A stretch of DNA of 64,000 nucleotides, taken from positions 1,240,001 through 1,304,000 of the forward strand of contig OZ024928.1 of NCBI GenBank assembly GCA_964017235.1, read 5' to 3'. Source of the DNA: Sabellastarte sp. h YS-2021. Lineage: Eukaryota > Annelida > Polychaeta > Sabellida > Sabellidae. Shown here one piece after another: positions 1 through 10,569 of the stretch. Made by a program: the position numbers and the translations under genes. Below the pieces are notes generated by a model. That model made no database searches, was not told where the DNA came from, and saw only the letters and a program-made list of their open reading frames with translations. The number at the start of each line of letters is the position of its first letter. The stretch's first letter is position 1.

Positions 1-554
1 ATACAGTTATATAAAGTAGTTTGGCATAATGACATATTCAAGGAAATATGAAGTTGTGAAGCTGCACTGACAACAAAAGCTTGTCACACAGTGACATTGT
101 ATTTAGAAATGTGTAGACTTGGCAATATAGTTTTGGCCTGCCTTGAAGAGAGACAAGTTTTGAGCACAGGTTAGGATGTCATTGTTCATAAAACACATCT
201 AACAGTAATACTGCTGTGGATATAATAAGGGTGTATAGAGGAGTTTACTGTCACACAGATGCAATACCTCAGCAGCCTGTTCAAGTTCTACTTAGAATTG
301 ACTTTCAGAAAAATACACTAGATGTGAAATTCACTCAGATTTTTATCCTAGAAACAATTTCAACACAACAACATATGTTGTAGTCACACAATAACTTACA
401 CAGATTCAATGTTGATTTGAGTTGCTTGAAAATGTCATTTATTATTTATTCTCAGAGTACATACTAAAGGTTAACAGATGTGGAACAGTTTGCAGTTCTC
501 TTTTAGACTGTTTATATATTCTTGTTTACACATTTTTGACATTGTTGGTGGCTG

Positions 555-890
555 TATCTCACATTTCATGGGTCCTACATTTTTGGAATGTGAAAACAAC
601 CTTTACCGAATCATTGGTTTGGAATATTTTTAATATTTTCAGATTTGACCTTAGGCACCCATTAATGCAAGGCTGAACAGGGTTGGCCAAACCTAACAGT
701 ATGTTATTTTATTGGCCATGCAGTTTGGGATGTGAAAATAACCTACAGGGAGATATGGGCTGGGAATTTTTGACATGGTATACTTAATGTGGTATAAGCC
801 TCTCATTTAAGGTCTAATGGATGTAGCCAAACTTTTGAATACCCATATCTCACAGATATTATGATGGGTCCTGTAGGTTTTTATGTGAAA
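555..890 (+). repeat. Degenerate copies of the 146-bp satellite
   Basis: Two or more decayed units carry the phrases GGGTCCTACATTTTTGGAATG, GAAAACAACC and CAGATTTGACCTTAGGC. They match the clearer arrays at 2150-2560 and 38840-39650. They lie in the ATG2 intron left of the first visible exon. Bases 1-550 show nothing recognisable. Confidence 0.6.
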
Positions 891-894
891 CCAA

Positions 895-1215
895 CCTGTA
901 GCAACACTAGCGGGTAACACACTCGCCTAAGAACACAGAGGACTAGGTTCAAACCCAGGTACAGGCTGATACATAGTGACTCAGATGACCACTTAAAATG
1001 GTGGTCGGCTGTCAGTGGGTACTATCCCCAGTGGCAGGCTAAAGAACCTCAAGGACCTTGATAAATGGTCATCCTTGAGCTTCTGTCTTTGATTTAGGGG
1101 AATGTCAGTTACTTGAGAGCTTGGGCTGTACTTGTTCAGTCAGATGGGTTGTATAGCACTTTGAATCCTGTAATATATAGAGATATTTCGCTGAGTATAA
1201 AAATACACAATAACA
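895..1215 (+). mobile_element. tRNA-derived SINE-like element
   Basis: The 5' part looks like a tRNA with a polymerase III A-box-like TAGCGGGTAACACACTCGC at 908-926 and a B box GGTTCAAACCC at 946-956. An unrelated body follows, then a tail with TATAGCACTTTGAATCCTG and AT-rich sequence ending near 1215. This is the layout of a tRNA-derived SINE. The exact 3' end and target duplication were not established. It lies in an ATG2 intron. Confidence 0.6.
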
Positions 1216-1589
1216 ATATTAACAATAGGAAATCATGTGCTGGGAACCTTTGGACCTTGGGTCCCTTGTTTGTTATATGAAGATGGTGGGAAATAATGAG
1301 CTGATTCCTTGTGTGCAGTTTAGAGGGCTTGCCAGCTAGTATGGGTTGTCTTTTTGGTGGATTACATCAGTTTCTGATGTGCTAGGTCTGGTTTCTGTAT
1401 GGTTGGCATTTACTTGTATACTGAAGTTGTGTTTTTATATAAGACATGTTGGCAGACACTTGAGTTTCATTTGCTCTGATCAGACATCAGAATGCTTGTA
1501 CAACATGGATGTCTGGCTGTTGTACCAGCATCATGGAGACCTATTTTTTCTATGCTTTTGATGCAATGCTAGTGAGGTCGATAATTTGT

Positions 1590-2560
1590 TATTGTATCTC
1601 CGAAAAGCGGGATACTATGGATCATGCACGGTCATCGTCCGCGTACGTGTCCGCAGAGACTTTCTTGTGTTCAACCTACAAGCCACATTTGGGATTTCTT
1701 TTGGCAGAGATCTGGCGACCCTACTGTTTTGGTAGCCCAGGAGTCAAAATTATGCTCTGGGGAGTCAAAAATGTCAAAACTTTTGACTATTGCATGTTTT
1801 CAAGCTGTAGGGCACAGTTTCTTTCAGATTTATTTTATATTTAGTGCATGAATTGGTGGGTATGACGTCTGGCCACCCTATCTTTTTTGTAGGCCTGGGG
1901 TCAAAATCAAGCGAGTAATAGCTATTTTAAGCCCAGGAGTCAAAATTATGCTTTGGGGAGTCAAAAACATCAAAACTTTTGACTTGTTGCTTGAAAACTA
2001 TTGCATTTAGAGAAGTTTGTTTAAATATGTTATTCAGCCACTTTTGGGTCAGCTATAACATAGTAAAATTGCAGGCCTGGAACTCATTGCATAGCCGAGT
2101 AATAGCTACTTTGAGGTCCTGACTGTTGAGTAAATCAGTTGAACTCAGTTGAACAGTTGAAAATTGGAGCAAAAGTGCTTATATCTTGCTTATTATTGGT
2201 CCAACAGGTTTGAAATGTGAAACCAACATATAGTAAATCATGGGTTAGGAATCTTCTGATGTGGTCAGATTTGACCTTGGGCCCCTCCTTCAAGGTCAAA
2301 CGAGGATAGCCAAAGTTAAAAGTGCTTATAACTTCCTTATTATTGGTCCTAGAGGTTTGCAATGTGAAAGCAACCTATAGGAAATCATGGGCTAGGAATC
2401 TTCTGATGTGGTCAGATTTGACTTTGGGCCCCTCCTTTAAGGTCATACAGGGATAGCCAAAGTTAAATTGCTTATAACTCACTTATTATTGGTCCTAAAG
2501 GTTTGCAATGTGAAACCAACTTATAGGAAATCATCGGTTAGGAATCTTCTGCCGCGATCT
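1590..2560 (+). mobile_element. Truncated satellite-bearing element (5' part)
   Basis: Sequence around 1624-1700 (GTCATCGTCCGCGTACGTGT, CCGCAGAGACTTTC, ACAAGCCACATTTGG) resembles the left part of the element at 35925 (GGCGTACGCGTCCGCGTG). It is followed by 155-bp-type satellite sequence (about 1980-2150) and then 146-bp-type satellite units (about 2150-2560), the same order as in the full element at 35925-39945. Its right end is missing. Confidence 0.5.
2150..2560 (+). repeat. 146-bp satellite, about 3 units
   Basis: Units contain AGTGCTTATAACT, TATTATTGGTCCTAGAGG, AATCATGGGCTAGGAATC and GACCTTGGGCCCCTCC. AGTGCTTAT starts at 2174 and 2321 (147 bp apart), and the third unit follows about 146 bp later. 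The same family recurs at 38840-39650. Confidence 0.8.
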
Positions 2561-2715
2561 CTTTTATTATGCTTCTACAGCTTTGCTATGTTCGGGGATA
2601 CACCGCCAGCTCACAATAAAGCGTGCGGCATAATTGTAGGTTTTTTAGTGTAATGCTATGTTATTTATGCTGTAATACATCTGTTTGTGTACTACTTGTA
2701 TGTGTTTCATTGTAG

Positions 2716-2849
2716 CCACGTAATGGAGAGCCAGTGGTGCGCTTTTTACACTCCGAGCAAATACAACTGGTGGACAATCACTTCTCCATTCCACTGGGAA
2801 AGAGTGACGTGTTGAAGGCTCCGGACACCTTCCCTGGTGCAGTGTACAG
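2716..2849 (+). CDS. ATG2: ATG2 exon (first in window)
   Basis: The acceptor is TGTAG at 2711-2715 and the donor GTAGAG starts at 2850. The exon starts on a codon boundary and ends two bases into an Arg codon. It encodes PRNGEPVVRFLHSEQIQLVD followed by NHFSIPLGKSDVLKAPDTFP, which matches the ATG2 stretch where a DHF..P.G.SD.LKAP motif precedes the 'RY.L.E' segment of the next exon. The preceding exon is not in the window. The 2.7 kb upstream holds only repeats and intron. Confidence 0.88.
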
Positions 2850-3161
2850 GTAGAGTGACAATGGTACAATGGTGTTATCATACAGTCACATGTCACATTT
2901 CAGGGTCTCCATTTGTACAATACAGATGGATAGGCAGCAACCAAAAGGGAAACATTAGACAGCACATCTTTTCAGCAAGTCAGATTTACCTATATTTCTG
3001 TTTAACTGAAGTAAATTCAAAGACTGGACTTTCATAAGATTTGACCTCATAGAGCAATACCACATTGAACCTGCTTGCAACAGATTCTGCCTCATTTTGA
3101 TTCCATCTTGATTCCAGTGGTTATGTTTGTGTATAGACATGTGTTGTGTATATCCCCACAG

Positions 3162-3275
3162 ATACAGCCTGCAAGAGTTGTCACTGGTCTGGTACATGTA
3201 CGGCGGCAAGGACTTCGAAAGCTCTCCCTCCAGCAAGACCACAAATAAGACCAGCAAGGCCCTGCAACATAACAG
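3162..3275 (+). CDS. ATG2: ATG2 exon
   Basis: The exon follows CCCACAG and ends at AACAG|GTGAG. It encodes RYSLQELSLVWYMYGGKDFE, matching the ATG2 'RYTL.E...IWH.YGG.DF' motif, and then a Ser/Thr/Lys-rich linker. Its 3' end and donor are part of a 56-bp tandem repeat, so a second, near-identical donor lies at 3332. Confidence 0.9.
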
Positions 3276-3440
3276 GTGAGTTGTGTGATGTAACAGATAA
3301 CACAACATATCAGTGAAATGCAACATAACAGGTGAGTTGTGTGATGTAACAGATAACACAACATATCAGTGAAGTGCAACACAATAGAGGAATTGTGTGA
3401 TGTAACAGAAACACAACATGTCAGTGAAATGCAACACAAC
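3262..3440 (+). repeat. 56-bp tandem repeat spanning an ATG2 splice donor
   Basis: Three to four units of about 56 bp. The unit contains the last bases of the upstream exon (TGCAACATAACAG), the donor GTGAG and the following intron. The first two units keep the donor at 3276 and 3332. The third has decayed to AGAGGAAT and the last is partial. Confidence 0.85.
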
Positions 3441-3494
3441 AGATGAATACAGTAACAGTATACAACACAATATATCCCAAACCTACTTTAATCA

Positions 3495-3640
3495 TACAGC
3501 TGTCTGGTCACACTGACCTCTAGTACTGACTTTATTTCAGGTTTTCAGTAAGCTACTGTGTGGTTACACTGACCTCTAGTACTGACTTTATTTTAGGTTT
3601 TCAGTGAGCTACTGTGTGGTTACACTAACCTCTCCAGCAG
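3495..3640 (+). repeat. ~60-bp intronic tandem repeat
   Basis: About 2.5 copies of a unit with TGACCTCTAGTACTGACTTT, ATTTCAGGTTTTCAGT and GAGCTACTGTGTGGTTACAC. Each unit has a pyrimidine-rich stretch and a TTTCAG|GTTT, so it could act as an acceptor. The real acceptor of the next exon is at 3736. Confidence 0.8.
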
Positions 3641-3736
3641 TCACCGTCTTTACACATTTTTTTCAGTGAAATTGAAGCCATGTTATTCCTGCGTTTTATG
3701 TTCCTTTCTTCTACTGGGTTTACTGTGTGTTTACAG

Positions 3737-3836
3737 GTTTGGGCGTGTGGGTAAACAGGGCGGCCCCATCATGAGGAGGGCACGGGGAGGACAAGGTCGT
3801 GACCTTGATGTACTCATGGAACTGCAGCTCTCTAAG
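3737..3836 (+). CDS. ATG2: ATG2 exon
   Basis: The acceptor is TTACAG and the donor GTCAGT starts at 3837. The exon encodes FGRVGKQGGPIMRRARGGQG, then RDLDVLMELQLSK, the basic segment before the conserved 'MELQL.KV.FQ.E.YP' run of ATG2. It ends on a codon boundary. The ORF that reads across the donor into the intron is not coding. Confidence 0.88.
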
Positions 3837-4249
3837 GTCAGTGAATTAAACAATTACATGTTTCGTATTTGTGGGATGTACGTGACATACTCACATGGTT
3901 ATATAGACTTACTAAAATGTCTTTCAGAGGTCAGTAAATCAAGTGTCACATAGTCTAGTGTAAAGTTGAATGAGATGTATGCATCAGACTGACAGTTTTA
4001 CATAAAGTCTCTTAGTTAGCTTTCAGAGGTCAGTAATTTAAGTATCACATTGCCAGGTGTAAATGGTCAGATGTTGTATTAGGGTTAGGCAGTGATGACA
4101 ACACAGGACTGGATGTATATGTGTGGACTGATGACATCACAGGATTGGATGTCAGTGTGTGGACTGATGACATCACAGGATTGGATGTACATGTGTATTG
4201 GATGACATAATGATTGAGTAAATTCTGTGTATTCTGTCTAATTCTATAG

Positions 4250-4417
4250 GTACGCATGCAGTATGAGCTGTATCCTGAACACACAGAGCAGTCCTCCCGC
4301 CAGATTCTAGTAATCAATGACATTGAGATGAGGGATCGACTGGCCAGCTCCAAAATCAACAAGTTCCTGTACCAGTATTCATCTGACAGCGTGCCCAAAC
4401 AGTCACATACACACATG
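4250..4417 (+). CDS. ATG2: ATG2 exon
   Basis: The acceptor is TCTATAG and the donor is ATG|GTGAGT. The 56 codons encode VRMQYELYPEH...ILVINDIEMRDRLASSKINKFLYQYSSD, a highly conserved ATG2 block ('E.RDRLASSQINKFLY'). The donor begins a 1.2-kb minisatellite whose unit repeats the GAGTAAC of the donor. Confidence 0.93.
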
Positions 4418-4429
4418 GTGAGTAACCGT

Positions 4430-5650
4430 AACACCCCCCACACACACTCCGAGTAACAGTCACACACACACCCGGAGTAACAGTCACACCCCCCACACAC
4501 ACCCCAAGTAACAGTCACACCTCCCACACATCCCGAGTAACAGTCACACCTCCCACACACCCCGAGTAACAGTCACACCCCCCACACACACCCCAAGTAA
4601 CAGTCACACACACACCCCGAGTAACAGTCACACCCCCCACACACCCCCCAAGTAACAGTCACACCCCCCACACACACCCCGAGTAACAGTCACACCCCCA
4701 CACACACCCCGAGTAACAGCCACACACCCCCACACACACCCCGAGTAACAGTCACACCCCCCACACACACCCCAAGTAACAGTCACACCCCCCACACACA
4801 CCCCAATTAACAGTCACACCCCCCACACACACCCCGAGTAACAGTCACACCCCCCCACACACCCCGAGTAACAGTCACACACCCCCACACACACACCCCA
4901 ATTAACAGTCACACCCCCCACACACACCCCGAGTAACAGTCACACACCCCCACACACCCCAAGTAACAGTCACACACCCCCACACACACACCCCAAGTAA
5001 CAGTCACACCCGCCCACACACCCCCCAAGTAACAGTCACACCCCCCACACACACCCCGAGTAACAGTCACACCCCCCACACACACCCCGAGTAACAGTCA
5101 CACCCCCACACACACCCCGAGTAACAGCCACACACCCCCACACACACCCCGAGTAACAGTCACACCCCCCACACACACCCCAAGTAACAGTCACACCCCC
5201 CACACACACCCCAATTAACAGTCACACCCCCCACACACACCCCGAGTAACAGTCACACCCCCCCACACACCCCGAGTAACAGTCACACACCCCCACACAC
5301 ACACCCCAATTAACAGTCACACCCCCCACACACACCCCGAGTAACAGTCACACACCCCCACACACCCCAAGTAACAGTCACACACCCCCACACACACACC
5401 CCAAGTAACAGTCACACCCCCCACACACACCCCGAGTAACAGCCACACACCCCCACACACACCCCGAGTAACAGTCACACCCCCCCAGACACACACACAT
5501 CCCAAGTAACAGTCACACCCCCACACACACCCCGAGTAACAGTCACACCCCCCACACACCCCCAAGTAATAGTCACACACCCCACACACACCCCAAGTAA
5601 CAGTCACCCCCCCACACACACACACACACACCCCAAGTAACAGTCGCCCC
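4430..5650 (+). repeat. C-rich minisatellite directly after an ATG2 donor
   Basis: About 40 copies of a 27-34 bp unit of the form CACACCCCGAGTAACAGTCA plus a variable C/A run. Variants AAGTAAC, AATTAAC and AACAGCC are present. The unit's GAGTAAC is also the start of the intron (GTGAGTAACCG at 4418), so the array probably grew from the donor region. A block of about 400 bp is itself repeated with an offset of 408 bp (4713 and 5121). The minus strand is strongly G-rich. Apparent ORFs here are repeat artefacts. Confidence 0.95.
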
Positions 5651-5845
5651 GTCTGCACACACACACATACATGTTGGTAACCTAAATAGTTGCAGAACCA
5701 TATGATGAGAACTGAAACAGTAACCATAACAGTATTTGTGTTGTGATATTTCTGTTTCTGATGAAAACTCTTCATATCAGACCTTAAATATAAGCCACTA
5801 GCAAGTTTTCAGTTTGTGTCTTTATGCTTTTGTTTTTTGTTTCAG

Positions 5846-5950
5846 CTTTTGATGAAAGCTCTGCACACCAGACCAGACCCCAAGCTTTCATCCAGTCATG
5901 AGTGTTCACTGCGGGTATCCATCCAACCACTGAGATTTAACATTGACCAG
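5846..5950 (+). CDS. ATG2: ATG2 exon
   Basis: The acceptor is TTTCAG and the donor is CAG|GTGGGT. The 35 codons begin LLMKALHTRPDPKLSSSHEC and continue SLRVSIQPLRFNIDQ. This corresponds to the ATG2 segment '..KALH..P......ECCLRVSL.PLRLN.DQ' that precedes 'DALFFL'. Phase is 0 at both ends. Confidence 0.9.
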
Positions 5951-6224
5951 GTGGGTACACACTAAAACTTCCTACGCAGTGGTTACACATCTCAACTAAA
6001 AACTACACGAGTATTGGAGTGTTGTGTGCACTGTGCACTTTGTAGGATATAAAATTGAGCAAAAATTCTCTCCATCAACTATTACAACATTACATAGTAA
6101 GTACTTTACTAGTTAGCACAAAATACTGAGGGAAAAGAGGAAAACATGCAGATATGGTATTTTGGTAATTGAGGAGTCTCTGCTTTCTATGTTTGATGAG
6201 TGTGCTGTCATGTGTCTGTTTCAG

Positions 6225-6469
6225 GATGCGCTTTTCTTCCTGATGATGTTTTTTTCTGAGCTGAGTACTGGAGAGGACAGCAGTGCGCCGGGTGTGGAGA
6301 GTCCACCGCCTGTCATGAAGGTCGGCGAGCAGATCGCACTCGATACTGAGGAGAAAATCTCACCAGAAGAATTGCACGTCAAGTTTGATGAAATGCGAGC
6401 CCGAGAAGACCAAGCGGAACAGGAAGTGGCGAGAGAGGCGGAGAAATGTGAGGCCCCAGTGTTCATCAA
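6225..6469 (+). CDS. ATG2: ATG2 exon
   Basis: The exon opens with DALFFLMMFFSELSTGEDSS, the conserved ATG2 'DALFFL..FF..L' motif, then an acidic, low-complexity linker, and ends EKCEAPVFIK before the donor GTGAGT at 6470. The linker is the poorly conserved region between the two well-conserved parts of the ATG2 C-terminal half. Confidence 0.9.
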
Positions 6470-6717
6470 GTGAGTGAAATGATGAAAATTCATCAAGTTA
6501 GTGAAGTTATAAAAAGTCATGATATGAATGAAATGACAAAAAGCGAGTCATTTATATGGTCAGTAGAAAAGCACTGTTAATGGTAAAGTAACCCAGTTTA
6601 TCTGGAAGGGATACATACTGTCTTTTTGAGGTCATTGTTTGTCAGAATTGTTAGTTGTGTCATAAAAGCCTGGCCACTTGTGATATCATGTCAACCAACC
6701 ACCAGTGTTTTATCTTG

Positions 6718-6866
6718 TCAGAGTCTGTTTACATGTCAACCCACTGACAGTCTGTTTACATGTCAACCCACTGACAGTCTGTTTACATTTCAACCCACTG
6801 ACAGCCTGTTTACATGTCAACCCACTGACAGCCTGTTTACATGTCAACCCACTGACAGTCTGACTC
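6718..6866 (+). repeat. 27-bp intronic minisatellite
   Basis: About five copies of GTCTGTTTACATGTCAACCC + ACTGACA. The length is a multiple of three, so an ORF runs through it on both strands, but nothing suggests it is translated. It lies just upstream of the acceptor at 6885. Confidence 0.9.
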
Positions 6867-6885
6867 CTATTTTTTGTGTTTTCAG

Positions 6886-6958
6886 GTGTTTTGTCTTTTC
6901 CCCAGATGTTCCCATTCGTCTGGACTACCATGGCCGCTATGGCAGGGACATGGGACAG
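6886..6958 (+). CDS. ATG2: ATG2 exon, start of ATG_C region
   Basis: A short exon after TTTTCAG, ending CAG|GTGGGT. It encodes CFVFSPDVPIRLDYHGRYGR and DMGQ, matching 'F.SDVPI.LDYHGK...M.QG' at the start of the ATG_C domain. The upstream intron carries a 27-bp minisatellite. Confidence 0.92.
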
Positions 6959-7351
6959 GTGGGTACCCTGTCTATCCCTTACTCGGCAGTATGTACATGT
7001 GGGTACTGTACTGAATACTGTGTCAACCTTTACCTGTACCTCACAGAAAGGTACAATCAGAGGGGTACAGAATCACTGACTACAGAAGAGAGACTTAAAC
7101 TAAGAAATTGTGGTCAGCTGTTTGTCATTTAGCTGTTGAATTCAAAAAAGTTAGTAATATTCGACAGATCAATATAGGAGTTGTAGAAAGAACTCTTTGT
7201 TATGGTTTGTTAGGGTTTGTTATGGTTTGTCATTCAGCTCGTAATAGCAATATTCAACAGGTCAGTGTTGTAGATGTACAAGAAGCTGAGCTCCTTGTGT
7301 TTTTAACCTCTGTATGTGTGTAGTAGTTGAGAAGATGTTTTGTATTGACAG

Positions 7352-7434
7352 GGTACCTGGGCAAACCTGGTGGTGGGATTGGCTCAACTGAACTGCTCAG
7401 AACTACGCCTCAAACGCCTCCATTACAAGAAGGG
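7352..7434 (+). CDS. ATG2: ATG2 exon, ATG_C core
   Basis: The acceptor is TTGACAG and the donor GTAAGG starts at 7435. The exon encodes GTWANLVVGLAQLNCSELRL and KRLHYKKG, one of the most conserved runs in ATG2 ('GLAQLNCSELKLKRL'). Confidence 0.95.
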
Positions 7435-8078
7435 GTAAGGCATGAGTGGGAAGGTATATATGTACCGGTAGTCACCTGAGGGAACCAATAGAGATGTAGT
7501 ACAACTCAATATAAACTGCCATAAAGTGATGGAATAATTCCACAATAGGTTTAACTTTTGTATGTTCATAATGATTAACAAGCTTTGACAGATGAAATCT
7601 TGAGATTTTACTGTCCACACTGCGCTATTTACAAATATCGTTACTGACATGAATGGTAACTTGTATACCACATTTCATTTCATTAAGGTAGAAATGACAA
7701 AATCCACAAAGAATATTTAAGTAATGGTTATTGAAAACAACATTATTTTAGGCTTTCTTGTGCTTAATACTTCATCAAGACAATAAAAAAACATGCAAAT
7801 TTGAGAAAATATCTTCAATTTTTACTTTCTATTCCTTGTAAATAAAGTTTATAGACGTCAAAATATCTTGTAAATACAATTGATGTTTCAAATAATCCCA
7901 GATTTCATTAATTTCAAAGCCCTGAATATCGTATTGGATTTTGAGAACCAGTCCGACTACTAACATTTGAGTATTACAAGGAACTGGTATGTAGATTACA
8001 GGCTTTTTTACAGGCAAGTTTTACATCAATTAATACAGATTACTGGACACTGTGTTAATCATATTGTGTGTAGTGTAG

Positions 8079-8206
8079 ATTACTGTACACTGGTTCATTA
8101 ATACAGAACAGTGGCTGACTAGTGTGTTTTATATTGCAGATTACTGTACACTGGTTCATTAATACACAACAGTGGCTGACTAGTGTGTTTTATATTGCAG
8201 ATTATT
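8079..8206 (+). repeat. 61-bp tandem repeat spanning an ATG2 splice acceptor
   Basis: Units start at 8079, 8140 and 8201. Each has ATTACTGTACACTGGTTCAT and ends TTTTATATTGCAG. The exon start ATTATTGGGC at 8201 is the beginning of the third unit. Duplicate acceptors therefore lie at 8139 and 8200. Confidence 0.9.
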
Positions 8207-8322
8207 GGGCACAGAGAAGTTGGCACGGTACTGTCGAGATGAGTGGCTGCGAGACATCATGAAGAATCAGCTTCCAAGTATTCTGGGAGGAGTGGGTCCG
8301 CTTCATTCACTTGTACAGTTAG
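8201..8322 (+). CDS. ATG2: ATG2 exon, ATG_C core
   Basis: The exon encodes LLGTEKLARYCRDEWLRDIM then KNQLPSILGGVGPLHSLVQL, matching 'GLLG.DK...Y...EWL.DI.KNQLP.ILGGVGP.HS.VQL'. Both of its splice sites sit in tandem repeats: two extra acceptor copies upstream (61-bp unit) and five extra donor copies downstream (about 69-bp unit). Confidence 0.95.
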
Positions 8323-8675
8323 GTAAGTACTAAAACACACTGCTTGGTAAAGGTGGGTGTGCACTAGAGCTATACTCACTTGTACAGTTAGGTAAGTACT
8401 AAAACACACTGCTTGGTAAAGGTGGGTGTGTACTAGAACTATACTCACTTGTACAGTTAGGTAAGTTCTAAAACACACTGCTTGGTAAAGGTGGGTGTGC
8501 ACTAGAACGATACTCACTTGTAAGTTAGGTAAGTTCTAAAACACACTGCTTGGTAAAGGTGGGTGTGTACTAGAACGATACTCACTTGTAAGTTAGGTAA
8601 GTACTAAAACACACTGCTTGGTATGGCTGGGTGTGCACTAGAACTATACTCACTGCTAAAGTTAGGTAAGTACTA
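8305..8675 (+). repeat. 69-bp tandem repeat spanning an ATG2 splice donor
   Basis: Six donors TTAG|GTAAGT begin at 8323, 8392, 8461, 8529, 8597 and 8666 (spacing 68-69 bp). Each is preceded by a copy of the exon end ACTCACTTGTA. In the gene's frame a TAA follows each donor (GGT AAG TAC TAA), so use of a later donor would truncate the protein. Confidence 0.92.
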
Positions 8676-10009
8676 AACCTTGACATCCTACGTGCAGTGA
8701 CACCGCTGTATGAGTTACTGTTTCACTGGCCGTGTGTTCTCTGTACTGATTGTGTCAGTCCAACCGTCAGGAAGACTTACAGTAGATTGTCTCTGTGATA
8801 GTGACACACACTAAAACACAGATCATCTTATCAGTGGAGTTCTAACTTGGTGACGTGGGTTAGAACCTAGATCTGTTTGGTCCAGAGTATGTTTACTCAT
8901 TCGCTGACACATGGGGAGACACTTGACTAGCACTGCTGTGTGAATTTGTATCTTGTGTCTGATATTCAGTTTGATTACTTATTTGTGTACAGAGTCTCAG
9001 GTATTTATGGCTGCCTCTGCTTGATTTACTAACACTTTTGTGAGGAGTTTATTCCTCTCAGTAGGGGCTGGTGTGATGAGAAACTGATATCATTCCAATA
9101 AACACACTGTACAGCCATCCAGTTAACTACTGTGTTTACTGCTCAACTACATGTACACCCCCACCCCCCAGTCCATAACTCAGACTGCTCACCTACCCAG
9201 ATCCCTGCTGGAATTAGGCTGGTTCCCAGACAATCATACTGGGCCTTTAATGCATACAATGGACAGGTGTTATTAAGTGTTGCAGTCTGAGAGAGGGTGA
9301 TAATGGGAGATTTGGTGGATTTATAGGGAAGGAGACTGGGTGGTAGAGGGGTAGGGGAGAGATATGCTTTGATGTGTATGTTGATTAACAGGTGTATCTG
9401 AGGGAGATGTATTAGCTTAGAAGTGTACTAGTAAGGTGTAGGGGGGGGGGGGAGTATTATGACTGGGAGATTACTCGGGTATGTGTTATGATGGGGGAGG
9501 GGAGGGCAATGTAATTCAACACAATCTGGATCATAAACTGGACTTAATACTCAATAAAGTATTTATGACAACATTAATTCAGCATATTTTGTATCACACA
9601 GTGCAGGTTATGTCCAATCCCATCATAAATAGAGAGATATTTGACACTAGATGATTGACAGATGGAACTGTTTGGTTGTATGAGAGTGTGAAGTGACTGT
9701 GAATGTTTCCAGGTCTCACACACTGTAAGCTCATTGTATCAGTACATCAGTGTCTGGTTTGTGAGAGTTTGTCCAACACATCTATTTATGTGGATTTTCT
9801 GTAGTTTTAGAACAAAATATGTCAAAAAATAATTAAAATAAATACCACTAATTCAATACCTTATCCTTCAGAACTCGTCCCATCACACCAGACAGATTTC
9901 TGACTTTGTCAGTTTGAGGTCGACTTGGGGTCAAGTTTTTACATACTGGATGCTGATACAATGAGAATTCAGAGTGGTAACATGTCATCAAACAGGATTC
10001 CATACAAGC
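8676..10009. other. ATG2 intron, no feature seen
   Basis: Intronic sequence with a G homopolymer near 9442 and small low-complexity patches. No ORF, repeat family or RNA gene was recognised. Confidence 0.6.
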
Positions 10010-10470
10010 CTTGGTGAAGAGTTATACGAGATTCACACTTCTGCAGGTAGTGGACATTTCCTGAAGAGTTATATGAGAGTCATACTTCTCCAGGTAGTAG
10101 ACATTTCCTAAAGAGTTATACCAGATTCACACTTCTCCAGGTAGTGGACATTTCCCAGAGTTATACCAGATTCACACTTCTCCAGATAGTGGACATTTCT
10201 CAAACAGTTATACCAGATTCACATTTCTCCAGGTAGTGGACATTTCGCAATGAGTTATACCAGATTCACACTTCACCAGGTAGTTGACATTTCCCAATGA
10301 GTTATACCAGATTCACATGTCTCCAGGTAGTAGACATTTCCTAAAGAGTTATACCAGATTCACACGTCCCCAGGTGGTGACCATTTCCTGAAGAGTTATA
10401 CCAGATTCAGACTACTCCAGGTAGTGGACATTTCGTGAAGAGTTATACCAGGTTCACACTACTCCAGGTT
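10010..10470 (+). repeat. ~47-bp intronic minisatellite
   Basis: About ten imperfect copies of AGAGTTATACCAGATTCACA, CTTCTCCAGGTAGTGG and ACATTTCC. It lies in the large ATG2 intron, just before the first DIRS relic. Confidence 0.9.
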
Positions 10471-10569
10471 AACACATCTGGGATGTCATGTCATGGATCT
10501 ATAACATTCTATAGCTCATCATGACTACTTCTTTGTGGGCAGAAGTGAGGTGTACTGGCTAATTGATGG

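Noticed and set aside
422-676. 84-aa ORF at the left edge
   Set aside because: Hydrophobic translation of AT-rich satellite-like sequence, no recognisable domain.
2468-2653. ORF with SFAMFGDTPPAHNKACG after a CTACAG, as a possible upstream ATG2 exon
   Set aside because: No similarity to ATG2 and no clear donor; the next real exon starts at 2716.
4045-5775. ORFs of 171 and 152 aa on the minus strand with CGGCDCYSGC-type repeats
   Set aside because: They are translations of the C-rich minisatellite and would be antisense to an ATG2 intron. No family resemblance.
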